This document shows, one piece after another, positions 7,718-16,982 of a stretch of DNA of 64,000 nucleotides. The stretch is taken from positions 1-64,000 of the forward strand of contig CANJLH010000017.1 of NCBI GenBank assembly GCA_947475415.1, given 5' to 3'. The DNA comes from Caulobacteraceae bacterium. GTDB lineage: Bacteria > Pseudomonadota > Alphaproteobacteria > Caulobacterales > Caulobacteraceae. A program made the translations under genes and the position numbers. The first letter of the stretch is position 1. Every line of letters starts with the position of its first letter. Under the pieces are notes generated by a model. The model ran no database searches and had not been told where the DNA came from. It worked only from the letters and a program-made list of their open reading frames with translations.

Positions 7718-10060
7718 TTACGGAACAGCTGGCCGCGTCGGCAGTCTGTAGGCGATCACATAATCTCCGGGCCGCGACCCAATGGTGGCGTGACCGCCGG
7801 CGACGATCACCACGAACTGGCGGCCCGACTTGGGCGAAACATAGGTCATCGGCGTGGCCTGGCCACCGGCGGGCAGCCGGGCCTTCCACAGCGCCCGGCC
7901 GGTGCGCGGTTCATAGGCCCGTAGGTAATCATCGGAAGCGGCGGCGATGAAGGCGACGCCGCCGCCGGTCAGCACCGGCCCGCCCAGACTGGGCATTCCG
8001 AGGGGCGCAGCAATCCCGAACATGGCGCGATCCTGTGTGGTGCCAAAAGGCTCGCGCCAGGCGGCCTTCATGGTTTTCAGGTCGATCCCGATCAGCTCGC
8101 CCCAGGGCGGCGCCTGGCAGGGGATGCCCAGGGGCGACAGGAATGGCCCGCCGAACCCCACATAGGGCGAGCCCAGCATCAGCCGCACGCCTTTCCTGGC
8201 CTCGTTCTGCGGCGTACGCGCCTCCAATTTCATAAAGAACGCCGTGTAGCTGGCATTGATCACCGCCAGGCCCTGACGTTCGTCCACGGCCGCTCCACCC
8301 CAATTGAAGACGCCGTAGCTGCCCGGAAACGCAATCGCCGGCGTGAGGCCCTGAGGCGTGAAGGGCCCCTGATAGCGGGCGCGCTTGAACTGGATGCGGC
8401 ACCAAAGCTGATCTAGCGGTGAAATCCCCCACATGTCCGCCTCGCGCAGCACCTTGGGCCTGAAGGACAATTCAGAGAAGGGTTGCGTGGGCGAGAGCCA
8501 GTCACCCGGCGCGGCGCCCTGGGGCACCGGCGCCTCCGGCGCGGCCACGACCGGAACGCCGGTTCGCCGGTCCAGGACGAAAATGTCACCGCGTTTGGTC
8601 GGTGCGAACAGCACTGGCGTGATCCCACCCACCGTCTGCAAATCAACCAGGGTCGGCTGAGCTGGGACATCGAGGTCCCAGAGATCATGGTGCACCGTCT
8701 GGTAGACCCAGCGCAACTTTCCGGTCTTGAATTCCAGCGCCACGATCGACGCCGAGAAGCGATCTCCCACGGGGTTACGCTTGCCGCCCCAGTGATCCAG
8801 CGCGCTATTGCCCATGGGCAGGAATATCAGACCCAGCGCCTCGTCCACCGTCGCCGGGGCCCATGAGTTGGGCGCGCCCCGGCTGTAGCGCGTATCCTGC
8901 GTCACGGGGTTCATGTCGTCGGGCCGCCCGGGGTCCCAGGCCCACAGAACTTTGCCCGTACGAACATCGAAGCCCCGGACCACTCCGGAGGGCATGTCGG
9001 CGGAATAGCTATCAGTGATCCAGCCGCCGATGACAGCGACGTCGCCGGCCACGGTCGGCGGCGAAGTTGCGTAATACTGGTTGGGCTTGATCTCCCCAAG
9101 GCCAGGCCGAAGGCTCACCACGCCGCCGGTTCCAAAATCCGCGCAGGGCTCGCCGGTGGCCGCGTCAAGGGCGATGAGCCGAGCGTCCAGGGTCGGCGCC
9201 AGGATCCGCCGTGGACAGATCGGTGTTTTCGCCGGATCCGCCGCGGCCCAATAGGCCACGCCGCGGCAGGTCTTGAAGGCGCCTGCGGCCGGATCAACCT
9301 TGGGATCATGGATCCACCGCGGTCGGCCCGTCTCGGCGTCCAGGGCCACCACCTTGTTGCGCGGCGTGCAGAAATAGAGCGTGTCGCCGATCTGCAGCGG
9401 CGTGGCCTCGAACCGATGCCGTTTGGGATTAGTCGGATCCGGCTTGTCGCCCGTGCGATAAGTCCAGACCGGTTCCAGCCTCGCGACATTCTTGGGCGTG
9501 ATCTGATTGGCGTCGGAATAGCGATCGCCCCGCAGGCTGGCGCCATAGGCGGTCCAGTCCTTGGCGGCCGATGTCTTCGCGGCTTCCTGTGGGCCGGACG
9601 CCTCTGCCTGGGTTGAGCGACCCCACCAAAGTCCGCCCGCGGCGATGCCGGCCATCAGTACGAGGCCTGCGGCAGCGACCGCACGGGTCCCTGAACTGCG
9701 TCCCCATCCGGGTGCGAACACCCCCGCCGCCAGGACAAGGACGAATACGACCGCGGGCCCAGCCATTCTGGGCAACAGGAGCCAGGGCGCGGGGCCAACC
9801 TCCCACAGCGCCCAGATCGCGGTCAGCGCCATGAAGCCCGCATAGAGCGCCAGGCCAAGGCCGTAACGGCGGCCCAGGGTCACGCCGGACGCCACCATCA
9901 ACAGGCCCGCGGCGAAATAATAGCCCGAGCCTCCCAGGGTCAGCAGCCAGGCCCCACCGCCGGCCATCACGACGCCCAGCAACGCCACGACGATGCCCAT
10001 GGCCTGCGCCGCCCGATTGCGTCGCAGCGCCGTCTCGTCCTGTCCGGCCATGACCATCAC
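7718..10060 (-). CDS. gcd: Membrane-bound PQQ-dependent glucose/quinate/shikimate-type dehydrogenase
   Basis: 780 aa. Start GTG 10060; ATG 10057 or 10051 are alternatives. N-terminal hydrophobic helices (residues about 15-140, e.g. GIVVALLGVVMAGGGAWLL) form the ubiquinone-reducing membrane anchor, followed by an eight-bladed PQQ propeller. HHDLWDLDVPAQP carries the Asp equivalent to E. coli Gcd Asp466, and APTKRGDIFVLDRRTG the Lys that contacts PQQ; the C-terminus keeps GDYVIAYRLP. The enzyme oxidises aldoses (or quinate/shikimate) in the periplasm and feeds electrons to ubiquinone. Substrate within the glucose/quinate/shikimate family is not decided. It stands alone, with no PQQ biosynthesis gene in the window. 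Confidence 0.9.
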   Translation of the reverse strand: MMVMAGQDETALRRNRAAQAMGIVVALLGVVMAGGGAWLLTLGGSGYYFAAGLLMVASGVTLGRRYGLGLALYAGFMALTAIWALWEVGPAPWLLLPRMAGPAVVFVLVLAAGVFAPGWGRSSGTRAVAAAGLVLMAGIAAGGLWWGRSTQAEASGPQEAAKTSAAKDWTAYGASLRGDRYSDANQITPKNVARLEPVWTYRTGDKPDPTNPKRHRFEATPLQIGDTLYFCTPRNKVVALDAETGRPRWIHDPKVDPAAGAFKTCRGVAYWAAADPAKTPICPRRILAPTLDARLIALDAATGEPCADFGTGGVVSLRPGLGEIKPNQYYATSPPTVAGDVAVIGGWITDSYSADMPSGVVRGFDVRTGKVLWAWDPGRPDDMNPVTQDTRYSRGAPNSWAPATVDEALGLIFLPMGNSALDHWGGKRNPVGDRFSASIVALEFKTGKLRWVYQTVHHDLWDLDVPAQPTLVDLQTVGGITPVLFAPTKRGDIFVLDRRTGVPVVAAPEAPVPQGAAPGDWLSPTQPFSELSFRPKVLREADMWGISPLDQLWCRIQFKRARYQGPFTPQGLTPAIAFPGSYGVFNWGGAAVDERQGLAVINASYTAFFMKLEARTPQNEARKGVRLMLGSPYVGFGGPFLSPLGIPCQAPPWGELIGIDLKTMKAAWREPFGTTQDRAMFGIAAPLGMPSLGGPVLTGGGVAFIAAASDDYLRAYEPRTGRALWKARLPAGGQATPMTYVSPKSGRQFVVIVAGGHATIGSRPGDYVIAYRLPTRPAVP

Positions 10061-10129
10061 CCCGCCTGCTTACCTGCTGTCACGGCAAGTCTCAGGTCGT
10101 GCGCCAGGGTTGGCAAGCGCAATGGGGGC

Positions 10130-11275
10130 CTACACGGCCTCCAGAGGTACGCCATAACAGTTGAGGTAATCCTTGAAGGCGGTGCGGATCATGTCGACGG
10201 TCAGGCCATACTCTTCCAGCGTATAGGCGTGGCTGGGCCGCTCGCGCACTTCCACCCGCCGGGTCAGATGACGCCGGTAGTCCTCCGTGAACGGTATGCC
10301 TAATTTACCGTAAGCCGCCTCAATTGCGCCGACCGTGTCGCGGGCAAGGTCCTTCTGGAACATGTGAACCACGCGGCCCGCCGGCAGGCCTTGCTCGACG
10401 GCCATGCACAGCTGTGTCCCACGGGTCTGGAACGCGATCTGCGCAGGCCCGACGGTCTTGCGGTCGAGCGGGTCGCCGAAGTTCACCCTGATCATGCTGG
10501 TCAGGCTGGAGACCGATGGAATGGATTTCACCGGATCGCGGTGCACCCACAACAGCCGCGCATCGGGAAACACCTTCAACAATGCGTCGAGGCCGAAGAT
10601 ATCCGGCGGATTTTTCAGATTCCAGTGCGACGCCGGGGTCTTCCACTGCAGGATCTGCAGCACCTTCTTGAGGTAGGCGTAGGATGGGACCAGGTCGCTC
10701 TCGATGCACCAGTTGGTCCAGCTTGGCACGTGGAACAGACTGGGGACTTGCAGGTTCTGGAAGGTGAGCCCCAGGATCGGGCCATGCTCGGAGGGATCTC
10801 CCGCATCCACCGGCAGCATGCCGCGCCGCTCGGGCTGCTGGCGATATATCTCGGCATACTCCGCCGCCATGGATGCGAAGCGCGGGTCGGCGTCGCCGAT
10901 GGCCGCATCCGGCGGGGGCGTCGCATTGTTGCACTCCCAGCGGCGGATGGAGCGCGCATTGGGGTCTTCCGACAGGAACTGGGACGTGGCTGTGGAACCT
11001 GTCCTCGGCATCGAGATCACGAACAGGGGCCGCGCCACCTCCTCGTTCAGGATCTGCGGATGCTCAGCCAGGCAAGCCTCGACCTTCAGCCGCTCCCTCA
11101 GGCAGCCCAGAACCTGGCCCCTTGCCGCCTGCTCGTGCTTACCCTCAACCTTGGCTTCGTTGTTCAGCGACCAGACTAGGCGCTCCAGGCCCTCGTCCAT
11201 CGGCGCATCGCCAAAATTCGAAAGCCCCGTCGAGGCCTTCGCCTCGTCCTTCAGCGTTTTCACATCCAGCGCCAT
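10130..11275 (-). CDS. Sulfotransferase-family protein
   Basis: 381 aa. The PAPS 5'-phosphosulfate loop is visible as VISMPRTGST (residues about 86-95), followed by the 3'-phosphate region LLWVHRDPVKSIPS (about 238-252), the order seen in the Sulfotransfer_3 family. Acidic C-terminal tail. Such enzymes move sulfate from PAPS to an alcohol or amine; many bacterial members of this branch have no known acceptor. Transcribed alone, 133 bp from the divergent FAD oxidoreductase gene. Confidence 0.8.
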   Translation of the reverse strand: MALDVKTLKDEAKASTGLSNFGDAPMDEGLERLVWSLNNEAKVEGKHEQAARGQVLGCLRERLKVEACLAEHPQILNEEVARPLFVISMPRTGSTATSQFLSEDPNARSIRRWECNNATPPPDAAIGDADPRFASMAAEYAEIYRQQPERRGMLPVDAGDPSEHGPILGLTFQNLQVPSLFHVPSWTNWCIESDLVPSYAYLKKVLQILQWKTPASHWNLKNPPDIFGLDALLKVFPDARLLWVHRDPVKSIPSVSSLTSMIRVNFGDPLDRKTVGPAQIAFQTRGTQLCMAVEQGLPAGRVVHMFQKDLARDTVGAIEAAYGKLGIPFTEDYRRHLTRRVEVRERPSHAYTLEEYGLTVDMIRTAFKDYLNCYGVPLEAV

Positions 11276-11408
11276 GCTGATCCTCCCTAATCGACATCCC
11301 TGCCATTATGACATCCAAGGCCAATACGCATCCACCGATAGCTTGGCCATCGCGCTGCGGCGGCCTATGCAAACAGGCCTTGGGCGGGGATGAAGGGCGG
11401 GATTTGCC

Positions 11409-12524
11409 TTGGATACCGTAGATTGCGTGGTGGTGGGCGCTGGCGTCATCGGCCTGGCGGTCGCGCGAGCGCTCAGCCTGCGGGGCCTCGAAACCGTAAT
11501 CCTTGAATCAGAACGACAGATCGGAACCGCCACTAGTTCGCGTAACTCCGAAATCATCCATGCGGGCATCTACTATCCGCAAGGGTCCCTGAAGGCGCGC
11601 GCCTGTGTCGAGGGCCGCCAGGCGCTCTACGCCTACTGCGACGCGCGCGGCATCGCCCACCGCCGGTGCGGCAAGATGATCGTCGCGACTCACGAGGGCG
11701 AGATCGCCGAATTGGAGTCTTTGATGGCCGCCGCGATCGCCAATGGCGTCAACGACCTTATCTGGCTGGACTCACCCCAGGCCCTCAAGCTTGAGCCGGC
11801 TCTGAATTGCGTCGCGGCTCTGCTTTCGCCCTCCACCGGCATCCTCGACACCCACGCCTACATGTTATCCTTGCAGGGAGAGGCTGAGGCGCACGGCGCC
11901 GTTCTCGCCCTGGGCGCGCGGTTCTGCGGCGCCCGACGCGGTCCTGAAGGCTGGGCGGTGTCGATCGAAGGCGAGGAGTCACCGGTCCTGGCCGCTCGCC
12001 ACATCGTCAACGCCGCCGGACTCGGCGCCCAAGCGGCGGCGGCGGCGATCGAGGGCATGCCCGCCCCCCACGTCCCGCGCCGCCACCTCGCCAAGGGGGT
12101 CTATTTCGCCTACGCCGGCCCCACCCCATTCCAGAGGCTGATCTACCCGGCCCCCGAGCCCGGCGGCCTGGGAACCCACCTGACCCTGGATATGGGCGGA
12201 CAGGCGCGTTTCGGCCCCGACGTGGAATGGGTGGAGGCCATAGATTACGACGTCGATCCGTCCCGAGTCGCCAAGTTCGCCCAGGCCGCCAGCCGCTTCT
12301 GGCCAGGATTGGATCCGGCCCGGCTTGCGCCCGCCTACGCCGGCGTCCGGCCAAAAATCTCAGGCCCGGGAGAACCGAATGCTGACTTCCTGATCTCGGG
12401 CCCAGCCGAACACGGACTGGAGGGCGTCGTGAACCTGTTCGGCATCGAGTCGCCGGGGATCACCGCCTCCATGACCCTGGCGAGCATTGTCGCCGACAAA
12501 CTGCTGACTGCGGAGCATCGATGA
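11409..12524 (+). CDS. NAD(P)/FAD-dependent oxidoreductase, L-2-hydroxyglutarate-dehydrogenase-like (DAO family)
   Basis: 371 aa from a TTG start preceded by an AGGGCGGG-like Shine-Dalgarno; no ATG or GTG lies in frame upstream. Rossmann FAD motif VVVGAGVIGLAVARAL (residues 6-21). SEIIHAGIYYPQGSLKARAC is characteristic of the LhgO / L2HGDH branch of DAO-family oxidases, and the C-terminal GIESPGITASMTLA fits the FAD-binding end. Predicted to oxidise a 2-hydroxy acid. Its last four bases overlap the start of the GMC oxidoreductase (ATGA), so the two are translationally coupled. Confidence 0.8.
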   Translation: MDTVDCVVVGAGVIGLAVARALSLRGLETVILESERQIGTATSSRNSEIIHAGIYYPQGSLKARACVEGRQALYAYCDARGIAHRRCGKMIVATHEGEIAELESLMAAAIANGVNDLIWLDSPQALKLEPALNCVAALLSPSTGILDTHAYMLSLQGEAEAHGAVLALGARFCGARRGPEGWAVSIEGEESPVLAARHIVNAAGLGAQAAAAAIEGMPAPHVPRRHLAKGVYFAYAGPTPFQRLIYPAPEPGGLGTHLTLDMGGQARFGPDVEWVEAIDYDVDPSRVAKFAQAASRFWPGLDPARLAPAYAGVRPKISGPGEPNADFLISGPAEHGLEGVVNLFGIESPGITASMTLASIVADKLLTAEHR

Positions 12525-14128
12525 GCCAGCTTGGCGACTTCGACTATATCGTTGTGGGCGCGGGCTCCGCGGGATGCGTGCTCGCCGCGCGGCTGAGCGA
12601 AGACGTGCGCAACCGCGTCCTGCTGCTGGAAGCCGGCGGTGAGGATCACAACCCCTGGGTTCACATCCCGCTGGGCTATGGACGTCTCTTCCGGCCGGGA
12701 CCGCACAACTGGGGCTATCGGACTGAACCCGAGCCGGAGCTGGACGGCCGCGAAATCTACCAGCCGCGTGGCCGGCTGATGGGCGGCTCAAGCTCGATCA
12801 ACGGCCTGATCTACATGCGCGGTCAGGCGCAGGACTTTGACCGCTGGCGCCAGATGGGAAACCTTGGCTGGGGCTATGACGACGTGCTGCCCTATTTCCG
12901 TCGAGCTGAGGATCAGGCCCGCGGCGCCGACTCTTGGCACGGCGCCGGCGGGCCCCTGTCCGTCTCTGACCAGAGCGAACCGCACCCGCTTTGCGACGCC
13001 TTCATCGCGGCGGCCCAGGAGGCGGGATATCCCTACAATCCCGACTTCAACGGCGCGACCCAGGAAGGCGCCGGCTACTACCAGACCACCTCGCGCAGGG
13101 GCCTGCGCCGAAGCACGGCGCGCGCCTATCTGCGCCCGGCGCGTCACCGCGCCAATCTCGCGGTGATCAGCGGCGCCCACGCCACGCAGATCCTGTTCGA
13201 GGGCCGACGCGCTGTGGGCGTGGCCTGGGACCAATCCGGCGGCGCCCGGAACGCGCGCGCACGGGCGGAGGTCATCCTTTGCACCGGCGCCATCAACACG
13301 CCGCAGCTTCTGCAACTGTCCGGCGTCGGCCCTGGAACGCTGGTGCGCGGACTTGGCTTACCGGTTGTGCATGAGGCGCCGGGCGTCGGCGAGGACCTGC
13401 AGGACCACCTACAGACCCGTCTCGTCTATCGCTGCACGCGGCCGATCACGGTCAACGACGACCTGGCGAACCCGTTGCGGACCGCGGCGATCGGCCTGCG
13501 CTGGGCGCTGTTGCGCAAAGGACCCCTGACCGTCAGCGCAGGCTATGCAGGCGGCTTCTTCCGCACCGATCCACGCTTGGAAACACCTGACATCCAGATC
13601 CATTTCATCAATTTCTCGACGGGAAAGATGGGCGACCGGCTCGATGCGTTTTCCGGATTCACAGCCTCAGCATGCCCGTTGCGCCCCGAAAGCCGCGGCT
13701 GGGTCCGCGCCGCCTCCCCTGATCCGCACGCGCACCCGAAAATTCAGGCCAATTATCTGTCGACCGCCGCAGACCGCGCCGCCATCGTGGCTGGCATGAG
13801 ATTGGTCCGCGGCATCATGACTCAGCCGGCCATGTCGCCCTTCGTGGCCGCCGAGGTGACCCCCGGCGCACCGGTGGTCTCCGACGAGGACCTTTTGGCC
13901 TACGCTCGCGCCAGCGCCTCGACCCTCTATCATCCGGTTTCAACAGCCCGGATGGGGATCGATCCGCGCGCGGTGGTCGATCCGCAACTTCGGGTGCGCG
14001 GTCTTGAGGGCTTGCGCATCGCCGACGGCTCGGTGTTGCCAGACATGGTCTCGGGCAACACCAACGCGGCCATCATCATGATCGCCGAGAAAGCCGCCGA
14101 TCTGATCGTCGCCGCGGCGCGCGGCTGA
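12521..14128 (+). CDS. GMC-family oxidoreductase (choline/alcohol dehydrogenase-like)
   Basis: 535 aa, standard length for bacterial GMC flavoenzymes. N-terminal FAD motif YIVVGAGSAGCVLAARLSE (residues 9-27), GMC signature 1 around RLMGGSSSINGLIYMRG (about 86-102), signature 2 near TGAINTPQLLQLSG (about 262-275). The catalytic C-terminal block has YHPVSTARMG (His) and DGSVLPDMVSGNTNA (Asn). Oxidises a primary alcohol to an aldehyde; substrate not determinable. Overlaps the upstream FAD oxidoreductase by 4 bp, so the pair may handle successive oxidations. Ends 2 bp from the stop of the convergent DUF1343 gene. Confidence 0.88.
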   Translation: MSQLGDFDYIVVGAGSAGCVLAARLSEDVRNRVLLLEAGGEDHNPWVHIPLGYGRLFRPGPHNWGYRTEPEPELDGREIYQPRGRLMGGSSSINGLIYMRGQAQDFDRWRQMGNLGWGYDDVLPYFRRAEDQARGADSWHGAGGPLSVSDQSEPHPLCDAFIAAAQEAGYPYNPDFNGATQEGAGYYQTTSRRGLRRSTARAYLRPARHRANLAVISGAHATQILFEGRRAVGVAWDQSGGARNARARAEVILCTGAINTPQLLQLSGVGPGTLVRGLGLPVVHEAPGVGEDLQDHLQTRLVYRCTRPITVNDDLANPLRTAAIGLRWALLRKGPLTVSAGYAGGFFRTDPRLETPDIQIHFINFSTGKMGDRLDAFSGFTASACPLRPESRGWVRAASPDPHAHPKIQANYLSTAADRAAIVAGMRLVRGIMTQPAMSPFVAAEVTPGAPVVSDEDLLAYARASASTLYHPVSTARMGIDPRAVVDPQLRVRGLEGLRIADGSVLPDMVSGNTNAAIIMIAEKAADLIVAAARG

Positions 14129-14130
14129 GG

Positions 14131-15333
14131 TCAGTAAAGTTCGAACGCCTGCCGCTCGGCGAGCCAGGCCTGTTCCTCCGGTGTGGTCAGCGCATCCAGG
14201 TCCGCCGGTGTCGCGGCAGGATTATCGACCCATTCCCGCAGGCGCGGTCCACCATTTATCACGTCGATGGCCAACCGGCCGATCTCATACTCGTAAGGGA
14301 AATCGCGCCACAGGTCGTAGTCGGGATAAAGCCCGCGGATCGCCTTGAACCCCAGCGCCTGAATTCGCCAGGGCTTGAACACCGGATGGCCGTAGGCCGG
14401 ACCCTCCGTATGAATCTGCACCCCGCTGCAAAGCTTGCCCGCATGTTTGTGAAAGGTGGGCTCGAACCAGATTTCCCGCAGCAGACAACCCCGAAGCCAC
14501 TGCGGCGCCAGCGAGCGCATTTCGCCGATCACCCGCCGCGCGTCGATGTCCGGCGCGCCGAACAGCTCCAGCGGTCGGGTGGTGCCACGCCCCTCGGAGA
14601 GAGTCGCCCCTTCCACCATCACCGTGCCGGCATAGGCCCGCGCCATCCACAGGTTGGGCGCATTGGGACTGGGATTGACCCAGGTGCGCGCGCCGATCGG
14701 CCAGCCATAGCCGGGCGCGGCGTCCGGCGACCAACCCTCCATCTCGATCACCCGATAGTCCACGTTCAACTTTAGCGTCTTGATGAACCAGCCGCCGAGC
14801 TCACCCAAAGTCAGTCCATGTCGCATGGGCATGGGTCCCGCGCCCACGAAGCTCTCCCAGCCCGCCTCCAGGGTCATGCCCTCTACTGGACGACCAGCGG
14901 GATTGGGGCGGTCGAGGACCCAAACCGCTTTGCCATGTTCTGCGGCGGCCTCCAGCACATAACGCAGTGTGGTGATGAAGGTGTAGATGCGACAGCCCAG
15001 GTCCTGCAGGTCCACCAACAGGATATCAAAAGTCGACATGGACTGGCCGCTGGGACGGCGCACTTCGCCATAGAGGCTGAAAACCGGAATTCCGTGCAGC
15101 GGGTCGGTGAAGTCCGGCGACTCCACCATATTGTCCTGCTTGTCGCCGCGAAGCCCGTGCTGCGGCCCGAAGGCCGCGGTGACGTTTAGCTCCGGACACC
15201 CGGCGAGAGCGTCCAGTGAATGCTGCAGGGTCTCGGTCACCGAAGCCGGGTGGGCCAGCAGCGCCACGCGTTTGCCCGCCAGCGGCTTGCGCAGTTCAGG
15301 GTCGGCCAGCAGCCGGTCGATGCCAAATTTCAT
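14131..15333 (-). CDS. DUF1343-family protein (exo-beta-N-acetylmuramidase NamZ-like)
   Basis: 400 aa from ATG 15333, which overlaps the stop of the upstream DOMON-like gene as ATGA (15330-15333). A longer reading to 15696 only reads through that gene in another frame. Family hallmarks: FGIDRLL at the N-terminus, VALLAHPASV, LLVDLQDLGCRIYTF (about residue 107), VLDRPNPAGRPVEG, EGRGTTRPLELFG near residue 255. The family removes N-acetylmuramic acid from non-reducing ends of peptidoglycan fragments. No signal peptide is evident, which suggests cytoplasmic recycling. Confidence is good for the family, moderate for the exact activity. Confidence 0.82.
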   Translation of the reverse strand: MKFGIDRLLADPELRKPLAGKRVALLAHPASVTETLQHSLDALAGCPELNVTAAFGPQHGLRGDKQDNMVESPDFTDPLHGIPVFSLYGEVRRPSGQSMSTFDILLVDLQDLGCRIYTFITTLRYVLEAAAEHGKAVWVLDRPNPAGRPVEGMTLEAGWESFVGAGPMPMRHGLTLGELGGWFIKTLKLNVDYRVIEMEGWSPDAAPGYGWPIGARTWVNPSPNAPNLWMARAYAGTVMVEGATLSEGRGTTRPLELFGAPDIDARRVIGEMRSLAPQWLRGCLLREIWFEPTFHKHAGKLCSGVQIHTEGPAYGHPVFKPWRIQALGFKAIRGLYPDYDLWRDFPYEYEIGRLAIDVINGGPRLREWVDNPAATPADLDALTTPEEQAWLAERQAFELY

Positions 15334-15869
15334 TTGGGCTCCGTTGGAGCAAGTTCCAGCGCAAGGCAATCGGGATGGTGAAAGTCCGCCCGTCCGGGCG
15401 GATGGGCCAACGACCAATATGCGATCGTCCCATCCGCGTCTTCGGTCACCGCGGTAAGTCCAAGGCGGCAAGGCCGCGCGAGGCTCGCAAGGTCCAGCGT
15501 CGCACTGAGAGTCAGGTGATCTGGCCCTGCGTCCACCGCAATGGAAGGCGGCGCCCCAAGCTGAAGTGTCCGCATGCCCGCGCGGTAGCCGTCGAACCCA
15601 TAGGCCGCCCACCGGGTCGACGGCGAAAGATTGACCTCGCAGTAGCCATCGCCGCCCGCCTCCTGCAAAAACGCCTCGAAACAGGTGGTCCGCCACAACT
15701 CATCGGCCCGTTCCGGGTCCTGGCGTCGCGGAACGACGAGACCGACCACGTCGCCCGTCAGCTCAAATCGCAGGCTTAGCCCTGTCGCGCTCAGCCGCAC
15801 CACCCGGGCCTCTAGCCGGGTGACCGCCGCCGAGCGGGAATCAGGGTGCAGCTTCAGCGCCTGACGCAT
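15330..15869 (-). CDS. DOMON-like domain protein
   Basis: 179 aa. Matches the proteobacterial 'DOMON-like' family by its internal landmarks: LSLRFELTGDV, DELWRTTCFEAFL (about residue 57), YCEVNLSPSTRWAAYGFDGYR (split here as motif blocks), and the C-terminal IAYWSLAHPPGRADFHHPDC. The fold is a beta-sandwich related to carbohydrate- or heme-binding DOMON domains. No signal peptide or membrane segment. It overlaps the DUF1343 gene by four bases, so the two are made together; a link to cell-wall sugar recycling is a guess from that coupling. Confidence 0.75.
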   Translation of the reverse strand: MRQALKLHPDSRSAAVTRLEARVVRLSATGLSLRFELTGDVVGLVVPRRQDPERADELWRTTCFEAFLQEAGGDGYCEVNLSPSTRWAAYGFDGYRAGMRTLQLGAPPSIAVDAGPDHLTLSATLDLASLARPCRLGLTAVTEDADGTIAYWSLAHPPGRADFHHPDCLALELAPTEPK

Positions 15870-15909
15870 GTTGCGATGTTAGCGCCCTACGCCCTCGCTG
15901 ACGACGGCC

Positions 15910-16917
15910 CTATGCGGCTTTCAGCTTCTTCAGCAGTTCCTTCTGCCGGTCCGGATCCAGATCCGTGAACGGGAAGCCTGTCCGGTCCACCTTGCCGGCG
16001 TACAGCTTGATCAGCTTGTCGGCCACCTGCTCGGCCGTTCCCACCACGGCGAAGGCGTCGACTACCTCGTCGGTGAGCAGGTCGGACATTTCCTTCCACT
16101 TGCCCTGCTTGGACAACAGGTTGAGTTGCGGCTGCAGATCGTACCAGCCGTGGACCTCGAACACACCCTTGTAGGCCGGCGTCGAACCGTAGAACGAAAT
16201 CTGGCCACGGATGGCTTCCATGCCCTTGGCCCGCTCTTCGTCGGTGTCGCCGACCACGGTGAACAGTTGGGCGACGATGTCAAACTTCGACCGGTCCCGA
16301 CCGGCGGCGGCCAGGGTCTGTTCGATCTTCGGGATCGTCACCTCATGCATGTATTTCGGCGTGGTGAAGCCATGGCAGAGCACGCCATCGGCCACTTCGG
16401 CGGCAACCCGGGTCATCACCGGCCCCACCGCCGCCAGCATGATCCGCGGCCGGCCGTACGCCAGGTCCTCCGGCACGAAATAGGGGGTCATCAAGGTGTG
16501 GGTGTAGAAATCACCGCGGAAATCCAGCGGCTTTTCGTCGTACCAGCAATCCCAAACCGCGTGCATGGCCTGGATCATCTCACGCATCCGCGGCGCCGGG
16601 CTCGACCAGGGCATTGAAAATCGCTTGGTGATATGCGGCGCGATCTGGGTGCCCAGCCCCATGATGAACCGGCCCTTCGACGCGGCGTTGAGGTCGTGAC
16701 CCACCTGGGCCAGGGTCATCGGGTTGCGCGAAAAGGCCACGATGATCGAGGTCAGCAGTTCCAGAGTGGTTGTGGTCTGAGAAGCCACCGCCAGCGGCAG
16801 GAAGGGATCGTGCTTGGTCTCGTTGCTGGCGCCGCAGGTGTAGCCGGCTTCCTCCAGCGCCCGGGCAGCTGGCCCGGCCTGGTCCAGTTGGGACGGGATG
16901 CGACCGTCGATCTTCAT
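15910..16917 (-). CDS. Luciferase-like (LLM class, TIGR03617-type) oxidoreductase
   Basis: 335 aa TIM-barrel flavin-dependent oxidoreductase. Landmarks: start MKIDGRIPSQL, ALEEAGYTCGASNETKHDPFLPL (split motif: ALEEAGYTC and ETKHDPF, residues about 20-42), LGTQIAPHITKRFSMPW (about 90-106), FRGDFYTHTLMTPYF, AVGPVMTRVAAEVADG. These are typical of the TIGR03617 branch annotated as F420-dependent. F420 use cannot be assumed in a proteobacterium; FMN is an alternative. RBS AAGGAC upstream. It is separated by 65 bp from the SDR gene upstream on the same strand. Confidence 0.82.
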   Translation of the reverse strand: MKIDGRIPSQLDQAGPAARALEEAGYTCGASNETKHDPFLPLAVASQTTTTLELLTSIIVAFSRNPMTLAQVGHDLNAASKGRFIMGLGTQIAPHITKRFSMPWSSPAPRMREMIQAMHAVWDCWYDEKPLDFRGDFYTHTLMTPYFVPEDLAYGRPRIMLAAVGPVMTRVAAEVADGVLCHGFTTPKYMHEVTIPKIEQTLAAAGRDRSKFDIVAQLFTVVGDTDEERAKGMEAIRGQISFYGSTPAYKGVFEVHGWYDLQPQLNLLSKQGKWKEMSDLLTDEVVDAFAVVGTAEQVADKLIKLYAGKVDRTGFPFTDLDPDRQKELLKKLKAA

Positions 16918-16982
16918 GTCTTTGTGTCCTTGCGCAATCGCCTGCCTGAATATGGCCGGGGTTAAAGCACGGCCCGCGCGCG

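Noticed and set aside
14131-15696. DUF1343 gene with a 121-aa longer N-terminus
   Set aside because: The extra part reads through the DOMON-like gene in another frame, while ATG 15333 gives the ATGA overlap and the expected family length.
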